Part shown: positions 1 through 10,319 of the stretch, one piece after another | How the letters are laid out: each line of letters begins with the position of its first letter | How positions within the stretch are numbered: the stretch's first letter is position 1 | NCBI GenBank assembly: GCA_001970855.1 | Contig: LSSN01000028.1 | Coordinates: 6,207-27,926, forward strand | From: Smittium culicis | Lineage: Eukaryota; Kickxellomycota; Harpellomycetes; Harpellales; Legeriomycetaceae | Direction: 5' to 3' | DNA: 21,720 nt | Notes under the pieces: model-generated | Databases searched by the model: none | What the model was told of the DNA's origin: nothing | The model's input: the letters and a program-made list of their open reading frames with translations, nothing else | Made by a program: the position numbers and the translations under genes

Positions 1-13
1 GGGGGGGGGGGGG
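1..13. repeat. G13 homopolymer at the window edge
   Basis: Thirteen consecutive G open the window, directly followed by GTAAG-rich sequence. On the minus strand this would be a proline run inside the leftmost gene's frame. It may be a real simple repeat or a sequencing or assembly artefact at a contig edge. Confidence 0.8.
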
Positions 14-675
14 AAGTAAGGGTTTTGTGTAGGAATGAATAATATAGCTCAAAACTAGTGACCAAAAAAAAAAAAAAGTAAGATTGTGAATAGAGTTTTG
101 AAACCTTTTCGGTAGTAAGATTTCTGATTTTGTTTCTGATGCTGGTTTTCCAGTTAACAACAGAGATAGAGCCGTTCATTTTTCCTATAGCGATGTAATC
201 ACCGTGCGAACTAACGCTTGAGATGATACCTCTACCTTTCAAAGTGAATATATCTTGGGAAGTTTCAATCGATTTTAAGACCAAATCACTATAAAAAACA
301 AATAAAATAACAACTTTCAGTTTCTTGAAAATAAATGAGTTAACTACAAATATTGGCAGACAAAGCAGAAAAGAAAATAATAGAAATGAAAAATTACGAG
401 CTATCTCTGATGCAAAGTAAAGAGTTAGCTTCGGTGCACAAATCAACTATAGAAAAATTGGGTGCGAGCGAACTAGTTGAAATTGAAGTGAAGGCAACAG
501 AACCTTCACCAGAGTTATGAACTTGAAACAGTTCATACTGGTTGTCTATAGTCTTAGTCAATATTTGGTCGCCCTTAGCAACCATCCAAAAGGGTCTCTT
601 GTTAGAGCGCGAGATGTTGGGGTTGTGACTAGCAGCTATGATATTGGCAGTGAGAGCTTTGCTGTATCTTACCAT
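1..675 (-). CDS. 5' part of a two-exon gene; beta-propeller-like protein, unrecognised
   Basis: The gene reads leftwards from an ATG at 675-673. Exon 1 (675-398) gives 92 codons plus two bases. Removing a GT...AG intron (397-289) restores the same frame at 288 without a stop. Residues 114-139 (starting GIISSVSSHGDYIAIGKMNG and ending in NW) have the hydrophobic-turn-strand rhythm of a WD40-like propeller blade, and residues 29-60 could form earlier strands. That supports a scaffold-type propeller, but I cannot name the family. Coding sense is good to about position 78. Beyond it the frame stays open only through an A14 tract (64-77) and a G13 tract (1-13), which would encode Phe and Pro runs, so the left end is doubtful. 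A second intron could start at 104 (GTTTCA on the minus strand), or the homopolymers could be assembly errors. The gene is incomplete at its 3' end. Confidence 0.6.
64..77. repeat. A14 homopolymer inside the leftmost gene
   Basis: Fourteen A (T on the coding strand) fall where the protein stops looking protein-like. Its length controls whether the minus-strand frame stays open to the window edge, so a one-base length error would change the gene model. Confidence 0.85.
289..397 (-). other. Spliceosomal intron in the leftmost gene
   Basis: The 109-bp intron begins GTAATT (397-392) and ends TTTTTTATAG at 289. A pyrimidine-rich, AT-rich interior contains GTTAAC (344-339), about 50 bases before the acceptor, as a possible branch region. 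Splicing joins TC from exon 1 to T from exon 2 as a Ser codon. It replaces the in-frame TAA at 396-394 with more than 60 further codons of sensible protein. The call rests on frame continuity and splice-site form; no transcript evidence is available. Confidence 0.65.
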
Positions 676-769
676 TGTGGATATTTTTAGTTTTTAGAAA
701 GTAGAAGTTTAGCGAAAAGAGGAAATGGATAGAGATAGTTGAGGATGGAAATTCTATGATGAAAAAGGG

Positions 770-776
770 TTTTATA
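770..776 (-). promoter_or_regulatory. TATA-like box of the leftmost gene
   Basis: On the minus strand TATAAAA lies about 95 bases upstream of the ATG at 675. A pyrimidine-rich leader follows, and an A-rich context (AAAAATATCCACA) sits just before the ATG. The spacing fits a fungal core promoter. Inferred from sequence only. Confidence 0.45.
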
Positions 777-922
777 AAAAGGCAGACGATAAAGTCGTTG
801 AGCGAAGTATTAAGTATTGCCCAAAAGCGCTTAAAATGCGAAGAACAATGGTTATTTAGAATTGCGACTGCAGGCATGTCTTATGGAGCTTTAATAGCCA
901 GCAGATTGCCGAGATGCTGTTT

Positions 923-975
923 GGATTAGCCGCAATGAGATAAGCACTCGGATTAGCCGCGCTCAGATAAGCCGG
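923..975. repeat. 27-bp tandem repeat with GATA motifs
   Basis: Two adjacent units start at 923 and 950. Each opens with the identical GGATTAGCCGC and carries AGATAAGC at the same offset (938 and 965), while the bases between differ. Conserved motif blocks with a variable spacer are what duplicated regulatory sites look like. The repeat lies about 250-300 bp upstream of the leftmost gene's ATG. Confidence 0.65.
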
Positions 976-1672
976 AGTTTCTGGTCCAAAACCCGAGCTG
1001 AGATAAAGGATTGGTTCTTGTCCAATAGCTATTACCTAACAATACTAAGCGTTTATCTAGTAGCCTATAGCAGCGTGTCAAGCAATCAAAATTGGCCATA
1101 GCCACACACACCTGACTCTTCGCTCTTATAGAAACGCTCTAGCAACAGATCAGCCCACATCTAACAGTAAACTCGCTGCTAATATCCAGGCATGCTCTTA
1201 TCTCGCACAAACAGACATTTCGAGCCAAGTCATGTCATGCTAGGCCCGCCAAAACCCTTTCGTCCTGACCCCTTTGCCATCCCCATAATTCTAGCCTGAC
1301 TAACCCGAAAACACCTTGAGCCTATTCCAAAATCTTCATAATTATATACCCTGGTATAAGTCTTTCCCGGCTTTACTAAGAGGTTTATGCGTTGGCTAGA
1401 CCAATATTTCCGGGAATGGTTGCTGCAACCATGCTAAATGTTATCCAATAACCCTTGAGATTTAATAATAGAGCCTTGATGAAACTGTCATACGATTAAC
1501 TTATTTATTCGTAATATTAGAATAATACATTTCGTGCCACTAAATTACCTGCAAAACGCACTACGCGCTAATTAATTACCGCCATCAGGTATCAGTGCTA
1601 TAATTTAAGCCCTTTCTCTTTGGATATAAGTAGGCTCAGAAAATGTAACAGCCTCAGCCCCGAGTAGATAAG
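938..1672. promoter_or_regulatory. Cluster of GATA-type motifs
   Basis: AGATAAG occurs at 938, 965 and 1666. AGATAAA occurs at 1001. The reverse complements CTTATCT and TTTATCT occur at 1197 and 1052. HGATAR is the core bound by fungal GATA factors of nitrogen and iron control. The cluster is upstream of the minus-strand gene and could act on it. Function is inferred; single sites of this length arise by chance, so the density and the repeated unit are what matter. Confidence 0.35.
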
Positions 1673-2719
1673 CAATCCGCCAAAACTTTTGGAAACGTCT
1701 CTATCCCCTTACACTTATTAATCCCCTCCCCTCTCCGTCCCATCCCACGTGTACTCAAACTATTAAATTCGATAACTTTCTTGAATATCACCTCTTTCTA
1801 ACGCCAAATTAAACCTGATATTTCAAACTCCAATCTACACTTCTAACCTTATCATCAGCTACATGATACTTCTCTTTCCATTTATATTGAATTCTGATAT
1901 CTCGTCACACAAACAATCCTGTATGTAAATCATTTATCAGCCAAGGAAGCTAGCCAATTATGTCTATACTCTCACTCTAACTCCGAACCTCATTAATATA
2001 TTGGCCTACTAGCTAACAATAGCTAATTGAAACCTTGCATAAAATTTATTCACACGAACCATCATTTCAAGCTATTTATTCCTACTACCCCTGATCTTAC
2101 TAAAACACTCAATTCTATAATATTTCTCAAATCATAATATTTCTAATATTTATACTATACTATACTCATCCATAATACTTTTATATCTCTCAATTTCGAT
2201 ATTGCGTAGATTTCTTCATTAATGCTTACCATACTTTATCTTGTGAATGTTCTCTAAACTATAATAGAATACCCTAAATAAAATGTCATATTTTTATTAT
2301 TTACTGAAATACAAAATTGTTTTTATAAAAAAAAAAAGATCTGATATGATCATTTTAATTATAGGGTTTCAAATTTCATCAAAATTTATAGCCATAATCT
2401 ATGTTTTTTTATACTATATTTATATTCAATTTTTATTCGTAGATATAAAAAGCGTGTTAAAATAAAATACTTAAATTCCAACAAAATTACAGCTTCTTTT
2501 ATTTTAAAATAAGATTGGGTAAATGAAATTTAGAAATAAAAAAGATAGTGTATAATAAACTAACAAATATAAATGCAATTTCTTAATTAGTGCGATTCTA
2601 TTATTGTGAAAAACCAAGGAAACAATATACTATTCAAATTTTCTATTGCTTAGTCAATTATATTACTTTACAGACTGTTTTTGTCCTTCATCAATATTAA
2701 CACTTTCTTACCACCTTAA

Positions 2720-2765
2720 CCCTTTCAGGGGGCGGTTGGTAATTTTTGTCCATTTCAAGATTTTT
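2720..2765 (-). mobile_element. Fragment of the TTAA-flanked MITE family (one end only)
   Basis: It is preceded by TTAA (2716-2719) and starts CCCTTTCAGGGGGCGGTTGG. This matches the right-hand end (read inverted) of the full copies, which carry CCCTTTCACGGGCGGTAGAC. Similarity fades after about 45 bases and no partner end is visible, so I read it as a truncated or strongly diverged copy. Confidence 0.45.
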
Positions 2766-2941
2766 CAGCAGACGGCGAGGTGGTTCAAAAAAAAAGCCCA
2801 CTAAAATTACTTTTTATTATTAATTTTGAAAATTTATTCGCTCAAGTTTTACTTCTTTTTATATCCTGGATTTCAAAGCACATCAAATAGTTATTTAATT
2901 AGCCAGTAAAAATAATATTAAAAATCCTTTCAAGCTATTAA

Positions 2942-3129
2942 CCCTTTCACGGGCGGTAGACCATTTTTGATCCACCAAATTTATCAAATTAGATTCATTA
3001 AAAGTAATTAATTCCCAGGCCTTTAGAGTTATTGGTATAATTTAATATTGCTGCAAATAATATATATATTTATAAATCATAAACGAATCAATAAATAGAT
3101 TTTTTTTAAGGGTGTTGGACGGGAAAGGG
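2942..3129 (-). mobile_element. MITE-like element, TTAA family, copy 2942
   Basis: This 188-bp element lies in inverted orientation. TTAA (2938-2941) precedes CCCTTTCACGGGCGGTAGAC, and the other end is GTTGGACGGGAAAGGG, followed by TTGT instead of TTAA. The interior shares the family blocks (ATAAATCATAAACGAATCAA and the run of T before the end). TTAA duplications plus CCC...GGG termini are the hallmark of piggyBac-superfamily transposons. It has no coding capacity, so it would be a non-autonomous derivative. Confidence 0.65.
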
Positions 3130-3133
3130 TTGT

Positions 3134-3291
3134 CTAGGAAATGTAGTCTGCTTAATTCATCAATAACAGTTTAATTCCGAGGGTATAGAAAATATTGGCT
3201 ATTTTATGAATAGCAGCAAAGAATAAATCCACTTTTAAAACTTGAACGAATCAGTAACTTAGTTTTTTTATGAGCGTTGTAAGGGATGGGG
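3134..3291 (-). mobile_element. Diverged, 5'-damaged MITE copy abutting its neighbour
   Basis: It begins right after the element ending at 3129, in the same orientation. Recognisable family blocks are TTTAATTCCGAGG, AATATTGGCTATTTTATGAA and GAACGAATCAGTAACTTAG, ending GATGGGG before TTAA (3292-3295). The outer CCCTTT end is missing. It is either an old copy broken by the neighbouring insertion or part of a tandem pair. Confidence 0.5.
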
Positions 3292-3524
3292 TTAAGCTCA
3301 AAAGCCGAAAAAATCCATAACTGGTCAAATAAAAATTAATTTTATCTGCTATCCATTGGTTTAATAATATTTAATAGCCAATAATTATCCAATTCTTATT
3401 TTTACCTGACATTTGGCTGGATTACTTTGAAGGTTCTGAAAACCCAACATCCCGTAAATAACTTTAGCTCAAACAAACAAATTGGGCAAGTATTTACATT
3501 GTTTTTTTGTATTTATAAAGTTAA

Positions 3525-3710
3525 CCCTTTCCTGTTCAACACCCTAGGAAAAAAATTAATTTAATTATTCGTTTATAATTTATAAGTATATTATTTGCAG
3601 TTATTTTACAATAGATCAATACCTCTTAAGATAGCGAAAATAAATTATTATAATCTAACACAGTTGGATATATTTAGTAGAACAAAAATAGTCTACTACC
3701 CGTGAAAGGG
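3525..3710 (+). mobile_element. MITE-like element, TTAA family, copy 3525
   Basis: This 186-bp element lies in forward orientation with an intact TTAA on both sides (3521-3524 and 3711-3714). The left end is CCCTTTCCTGTTCAACACCC and the right end is GTCTACTACCCGTGAAAGGG. The interior carries ATTCGTTTATAATTTATAAG and TATTATTTGCAGTTATTTTA, as in the other copies. This is the cleanest example of the target duplication in the left cluster. Confidence 0.75.
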
Positions 3711-3726
3711 TTAAAAGGTTGATGGA

Positions 3727-3737
3727 GGGGGGGGGGG
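3727..3737. repeat. G11 homopolymer
   Basis: Eleven G lie 17 bases beyond the right end of the MITE at 3525. Such a run is striking in an AT-rich tract and resembles the G13 at the window start. It may be real or a homopolymer artefact. Confidence 0.8.
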
Positions 3738-4026
3738 TGATAGCGTGTTAAGTAGAATGACTTTTAAAAATTTTATTTTGGTATATTAGCCAGTGAAATT
3801 TAAAAATTGTGGCAAAAAATGGCAATTTATAACACATTTTTAATTATATTCGGAATGGAAGCTCTAAACCAAAATATTTCAAAATATGAAATTTTAGTTA
3901 CTTGCTAACTGTAGAAAAATAATAATATAACTCAAAAATATCGAGTTCTATGTTAAATTTGTATTGAAACTTTCTAATATTGATTTTTATGTTTTGAAAA
4001 TATAATCTCAAAAAGCACTAGCCAGC

Positions 4027-4070
4027 TTAAGGATATTTAAATATCCTTAAAATACTTTTAAAATAAAAGT
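4027..4070. repeat. 24-bp perfect palindrome followed by a second hairpin
   Basis: TTAAGGATATTTAAATATCC plus TTAA (4027-4050) is a perfect 24-base palindrome. Directly after it, ACTTTTA (4054-4060) and TAAAAGT (4064-4070) form a 7-bp stem with a 3-base loop. Both can extrude or fold, but AT-rich DNA makes such palindromes fairly easily. Confidence 0.75.
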
Positions 4071-5710
4071 ACATATTAAAATACCGAAAAATGTGGGAAA
4101 ATAAGATTATTTCCCTGTGTTTATTTCACGGGTATAAATACAGTGGTAATTTGTTCAAAATAAAAAATAGCAGTAACTATTTCCCTAAAATAGGGTAATT
4201 CAGATATATTTCAACATAATCATACACACAAAAATCAAAAAAAAAAAACTTGGATACAGATTCACACAATTAAATATTAATATATTATGAGAGTAAAGCG
4301 ATTGGTTAATGCTATCAAGATTTTCGTTATAACGTATTCATAGCTTTAAAATTTCGGTTAAAAATGAAAAATTAATATTTTTAAGATTTTCCTGTCTCAA
4401 CCACATATAATTGGAAGTGTAGAAACAACCAAAGATTTCTCTTTACTAACTGACTCTAAATTTTCGTTTCGCCTAAATTTTCAGAAAATCACTTTTTATA
4501 ATTTAACCAATGGTTATAATAATGACTCAAAACTAAAATTGACAGTTTAATGAAACAAACTAGTTAAAGCCTTAATGAAATTAAATTTTTAATACACATT
4601 ACAACAAAATTCGTGATACAAAACTTGGCATGAAACCAGAAAAATATAAATACAGCCATAAAAAGACAAAGAAAACTAATCAAATAATAAGAGATGTCGA
4701 AGAAAACTAGGGAAAACGCAAAAAATGCTAATTTAGCATTTAATTGAAGAACTTGACTTTTTTTGTTAGCTTAATATTAATAAAATTAACACTTTTTATA
4801 ATCAAATAAATCTTATATGTAAAATTTTAAACCTTTATTGCTTTAATAAATCTAAATCTAAACCATAAATATACCGAATATCAAAATTAAAACCTATCAT
4901 CAGATGCTCAAAAATACCGAAAATTTTGACCACAGTAACTGAATATTTTAGATATATTCGATAAGAAAAATATCATAATGTATAAAAAAGAAAAAATAAT
5001 CTCTCATGTAGGTATTTTCTATAAAAATAATATTTAAGACAGCGTATATCACAAACGCTTAGCATTTTACCAAATATAATTTGAATACTAGAAATCAAAT
5101 TACATTGATATAATAGTAGTATAATTTTTTTAGATACGCCAATTAATCGCGACCAATAAAGTCAAAAAACGATATGGTTATTAGAATAATTATATAAAAA
5201 TATAGCGTTTAAATTATTCTAAATAAAAGGAACAGGATCTAAAGCGATAATAATATTTTATTTACTAATTGCACAAAAATTCACATCGCTATACTCGAAT
5301 CTTGAAATAAAATCTGAAAATTTCGAAAAAGATTCGTACTTTAAAAAAATATAATTTATTTCTTGACTGATACAAATTTCGAGTGAGAAAATTAAATGAA
5401 TCTATGCACAAATATAAATGATTTAAATGTATTGATGTTTTATATTTTATATTTTACTCTCTGTTAACAAATAAAATTTTATTTTCAGATGATAAATTAC
5501 CAAAAACGAAATATAAATTAATCTTGACTTTTTTTAAAAAACTTTTATCCAAAAATAATTTTTTGCTTGAATTTAATTAATAAGATTCTAATCATAATTC
5601 ATAATTTTAATAATATAAATATTTAAATTATTTTATGTTACTTTTGTAAATTTTTTTTTTAGCCTAAATTATACCAAAATTTGGATTAATTTCTATTTGA
5701 AATGTAAAAA

Positions 5711-5741
5711 TTATTATTATTATTATCATTATTATTATTAT
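5711..5741. repeat. ATT trinucleotide microsatellite
   Basis: About ten TTA/ATT units run with a single C interruption near 5726. This is a simple repeat in non-coding AT-rich DNA with no associated gene. Confidence 0.85.
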
Positions 5742-8700
5742 ATCTATTTATTTCTTTATTATTTTTTAACGCTATATTTATTAAAGATAATATAATAGTA
5801 TATAAGATATTAATAAAAGCGATTTATAAAATAGTAAAATTTTTTATCAACTAAATCCCGTTCACTGCTCTAGAATTTTCAAACTAACTTGACATTTATT
5901 GAATAGGCAAAAAAAATTATACTGAATTTTTAATATTTCAAAAAGAAGGGTTATACTTCGCTATAGATTAAAATTCACTGTGCTACAAATGATTTTATTG
6001 AATAGTTTTAGTTTAAATCAGATTAAATCTATAAAAATATTTTCTAAAACTACTTTTGGTGCGATAATAGTCATATTAATTTTTTTTCTTTTTCATTTTT
6101 ATCAGATTAAATTAAAAAAGAATAAAAAAAATTTAATTCTAGATATGTACATCTTATATATAATATTAGAAGTTTCAACTATACCACCCTAATCGTTTGG
6201 CTCTTTTGGAAGTCTTTTCATTTATACCGTTTATATTTAGAATCATTTTATTTTATTTGATTTAATATTAAAAAAGAGGGTAAAATTTAATTTAAAAGTC
6301 TTATATAATTATGATTGTGATAAATTTATTATCATTAAATAACAATAAAAAGATTGAGATTCTTTAGTAAAGTTAAACTGGTTTATTTAGCCTTATATAA
6401 AATTTAATACGTAATTTTTTCCTGATTTTTCTTTTTAGTTTATTGGAGTTTTTTATAATTCTCTGGTTTGATGTATAGTATTGAGGCACGGATTTTGTTA
6501 TAGTTAGTATTATAAATGTAATTTCATTGATATATGTTAAACTGCCAATTTTAAATGAAATCATTATTTACTCATTATTTCCAATTAATTAGTTCGCTTT
6601 ATTTAAACTTAAATATTTTGTTATAATTATTTTTGATCATATAATTTATATTAAATATGCGATTAATAGAAAATATCATAGAAATAAAATATTTAAATCT
6701 TTCTGAGGTCAAAAAAATTTAATTTATAGATCATAATTAGAAAAGCTAGAAATAATTTTTAGTTTTTGTATGTATTAAAGTAAATAGCCAATAAATTATT
6801 ATCGAATTATTAATTTATCATTTTTTTATTTTTTAGGATAATTTTTGATGCTCAAAAAAAGAAAATCGCCACTGAAGCGATTATTAAGATTACAATATTA
6901 TTTTACTGGCATGTTTTAAAATTTCAAATATATTTAACCATAATTTATATAAATTTAAATTCATTAAAAATATGATTATAATATAATATCCAAATAAAAA
7001 TTTTTATCAAAGCCATAAAATACTTTACTAAAGTTTAATGTAAATTTATAGCTGGATAAAAGATAGTTAATAACAATAATATTATTATTATGTACCATTA
7101 TTATGCATTAAAGATGAATCTGATGGGTCTAGTTCAACAAGGTTATGCGAATTCGAAGCTAATACAATTTTTTTTACCGGTATACCACGTATCAATTATG
7201 AATTTCCATAGTCAGTACTAGACTAATAACATTTATAGAAAATGATATTATCACTTTCAAAGAAATACTTATTGAGATAATAATCATATCAAGTGAATTT
7301 CGGTTACTTTATCAATAAAAAATCCACATACTGTAATCAATTTATTTTTGGTACTATTGACACGATGATACTTAAAATTCGACTGATGTATCCATATTAA
7401 TAACAATCTACCAAATTTAGAACAAGAAAAAAAATTTAATCTTTGGAATTTTGTGAATTTTTTCTTGCAAATTTATTATAAAGTTTTCTCATAACATAAT
7501 TAATACTTTAAATAACTGGTTGATTCATCGATGAATTGGTATGATGATGTATAAAATGAAATTTAAAGGCTCACTAATAGTAAAAAATTTAGCTCTTAGG
7601 GCTCATAATAATTATATTAATATGAAATATGGATTTTACCGACAAAATAACGTTATTTGAATCAGAAAACTATATTTTAAACCACTGTTATGCTCAGATG
7701 GTGCAGCGCAACAAAAAGAAACTTTAGTTACGCTTAACAGTAAAAATAACTACTCTATAAACACCAAACATAATTTTAGAAGCTGAAGAGAAAAAAAAAA
7801 AGAAAAAAAAGAACTCAATTTAATTTTTCTGGATCAATTGCAAATGGAATGTGAAATATTATCTGAAGATTATTGTATTAAAAATACAATTCGCAAAAGC
7901 TATAGTTTAAATCTGCAGTAGTCTCGATCTCGATATCAAAAAAATTAAAACAATAAAAAATCAAAACACATCTGGGTATTTTTCAAATATGTTTTCATAA
8001 CAACGAAGGATAAATGATTAGATTGAAAACTAGAACTAATGAAAATAATTTTTCACTTGAATAATCAAGGTCTCAAATTAGAAAATCTACAAAGCGACGG
8101 GAAAATTTTTTTTAGTAAATTATGTAAGTATAAATCGAGTTCATACAGGTCCTAACGACAATTACTGCCGAAAGCTAACAAAATTTGATATAATCGAATT
8201 TCAGAATTTCAGTAAGAAAATATTAATTAAATAAGAATAATTCAAGTATTACGCTATGCAAGAATACAAGGGGTAAAGTTTTTTATATAGTTAAATGTCC
8301 TATTTTTGATTGTGAGTGTCAAAAGAAATATAATCAAATATTACTGATAAAATACCTTTAAATCCTAGAAAGCATATCTACTAATAAAATAAAGATAAAA
8401 AAAATTATGGATTCAGTTCAGTATATTATTAAACTCGGAGTTATCATCAAATCACGTTTTAAAATTCTCAATTTTCCCAAAAAAAAATAAGCTAAATCTG
8501 CATAAAATAAAACAAACTTATATATTCAGTTTAAATATTAAAAAGAAACTTTATTTTCTTATTGAGAAATTTAGGACTATATCTGTTGCACTGATATTCG
8601 AAAGAATAATAAAATGGCACTGAATAGAGAGAAAAATGATATATATAACGATTTTAGAACTTAAAAAATCAGTTCCAAAAATTCAACAGCTGCGGAAAAA

Positions 8701-8991
8701 AGTTTTTTGTTCAATGAAATGAAACTCAAGTTCGTCCTGAATTCTCTTGAGTAGAAAATCTATGGATGGTTCAGCTACAAGTAGTTGAATTTTAATTGTG
8801 TCGTATTTCAATTCAGATATCTGATATGAATATATCAAGGGATCTCAACGAAATATCTATGAGTTTTTAGCGATAAATTAGTTGTAAAGATCCACTCTGT
8901 TATTTATTATTATTTTTGTCTCGGAGATTAAATAAAAAAAAAATAGAAGGGATATTATGAAACTTTTAATATATTTTTCATTCTTTCTTGC

Positions 8992-9008
8992 AAAAAAAAA
9001 AAAAAAAA
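8992..9008. repeat. A17 tract
   Basis: Seventeen A in a row. I looked for a poly(A)-tailed insertion upstream but found no AATAAA at the expected distance and no flanking direct repeat, so it is listed only as a homopolymer. Confidence 0.8.
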
Positions 9009-9262
9009 TTCTGATAATTTTGCAAAATAGTATGATAAAACTCTGTAAAAATAATTAAAAGTTATGAAATAAATAAAAAATAAATTATATAAAAACTCAT
9101 ATCACCACACTAGAGAATCTAAACACACTGAGAATCGGTATAAATAGGCTAGTGAATCACTTTTAGTTTTTAGAATAAGTGTTCTGGACACGCAGATGCC
9201 GTTCAAAAATTTGGCTGTTTCAAGCTCAAAATTTTGATCGGCTGTTACAGCTTGAAGCTGGA

Positions 9263-10272
9263 TCAAAGATTGTTTAACCCCACCTCCTCAAAGAGTTTTC
9301 GAATTAGCCCTAACCGGATTTCGTTGAAATTAGAATGTAAAAAATTTTCTTCAGAACTGATCGGCATCGGTACGAACCGGCCGATCGTCGATGATCGATG
9401 ATTTAGCGACCGGCTGCAGCTCAGAAGTATGCGTTCGACAGTCTCATGTACACACATGTTGCAGCAAGGGAAAATTTTTTGTCGACGATTTTCATGTTTG
9501 ACAGGCTCTATGCAGTCTGGAACATGCTCATATGTATTTTTTATATGCCCGGAAGGCCCAGATTCAAGTTCAGATACATCGATTAAAGACCTGATCAGTT
9601 AAATTTTTTGCTTTTTTTACATTCCACAGCCCTCAGATCAACTGTCGTGACGAAATTCTGATAGTTTGAGCCTTGAGTGCAGTATTTTTCGAACCACCTG
9701 ATCTCACTGTCACCCAGGAGGCAATCCTGGAATTTATCTGTTCCTTTATGAGGTCAGCGATCCATTTATTGATGCTGTTCATTTTTGGTATGAACGATTA
9801 CTGGCTATTTTAGTGCGTATAACACTAATTTTATTCTCAATTTGTTTCTGATGCGCTCCATGACCGCTAATTTCCAAAAATTGGCAAACAGTTGGATTGG
9901 ATATTCGATTTCTGAATGTATGGAGTTGAACTTGTATTCTCTCAATAAAAAAGTCTTTACACCGTATCATTCTATTTTCATTAGCTCCGAATTGATAAAA
10001 TTTATTTTGATGACTGCTAGCACATCAAATCGCTTCAGGAAGCTATAGGAGTCGTATACAGCTTTCTGGTACTTATCATGACTGTTATTGATCGTCCCAG
10101 ATGTTTCACAGTTTCTATTCATAACTTATCCATAGTAAGTTTAATGATCGGTGGAGTTCACTTTTTGAACCAGCACGCCCAGCTTCATCCTGTTGTTGGA
10201 AAATCGGCATTTTTATAATGTGATAGCAAAAAAATCGAGATTTACGCGATAAAATTTGGTGACACATTTTCA
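9263..10272 (-). pseudogene. LINE (non-LTR retrotransposon) reverse-transcriptase remnant, 3' part
   Basis: One minus-strand frame stays protein-like from 10272 to 9595 despite about eight stops (e.g. 10215, 10143, 10128, 9969, 9807, 9768, 9756). After a slip in A-runs near 9600-9625 it continues in another frame, open from 9598 to a TGA at 9265-9263. The last segment contains CCNMCVHETVERILLSC, the Cys motif with ETVEHxLxxC that closes many LINE polyproteins. Upstream, FLKRFDVLAVIKINFINSEL followed by YGVKTF resembles the thumb region (SxLxYGxExW) of non-LTR reverse transcriptases. The catalytic palm (FADD) is absent, so the copy is 5'-truncated. It is distinctly GC-richer than its surroundings, suggesting a later arrival than the AT-rich host DNA. 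Frame assignment beyond 10130 is uncertain. The shorter open frames here (9779-9970 and 10115-10300 minus, 9842-10048 plus) are off-frame fragments. Confidence 0.6.
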
Positions 10273-10319
10273 GAAGAATTAGAAATATTCCGAAAAGCAA
10301 TAAGGAAATATCTAATATT

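Larger units (their letters stand above)
879..2200. other. GC-richer intergenic region without a recognisable gene
   Basis: By eye the base composition is clearly less AT-rich than the following 18 kb. Stop codons occur in all frames, and I found no credible coding frame, tRNA or rRNA. Apart from the GATA motifs and the 27-bp repeat it holds nothing I can name. It may be ordinary intergenic DNA of the gene-bearing compartment; composition drifts to AT-rich between about 1800 and 2250. Confidence 0.6.
3738..9262. other. AT-rich stretch without genes
   Basis: I see no supportable gene, RNA or complete mobile element here. It holds a paired palindrome/hairpin at 4027-4070, an ATT microsatellite at 5711-5741, A-rich tracts near 7790-7811 and an A17 run at 8992-9008. 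Around 7130-7750 composition is slightly more mixed and short protein-like snippets appear, but stops break every frame and I could not assign a family. It may be a heavily decayed transposon. Confidence 0.55.

Noticed and set aside
1..60. Telomere end suggested by the G-run
   Set aside because: There is a single G homopolymer and no tandem telomeric unit; the adjoining sequence is coding.
629..877. Minus-strand open frame of 82 codons
   Set aside because: It overlaps the start of the leftmost gene in another frame and covers its TATA and leader; the Phe/Ile/Ser/His-rich composition is not protein-like.
1255..1266. CCCTTTCGTCC, possible MITE end
   Set aside because: No TTAA beside it and no similarity beyond the first seven bases.
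7130..7750. Possible heavily mutated coding remnant
   Set aside because: Short protein-like snippets exist, but no frame persists beyond about 30 codons and no family motif is visible.
9842..10048. Plus-strand open frame of 68 codons
   Set aside because: It is antisense to the LINE remnant, whose minus-strand frame has the recognisable motifs.
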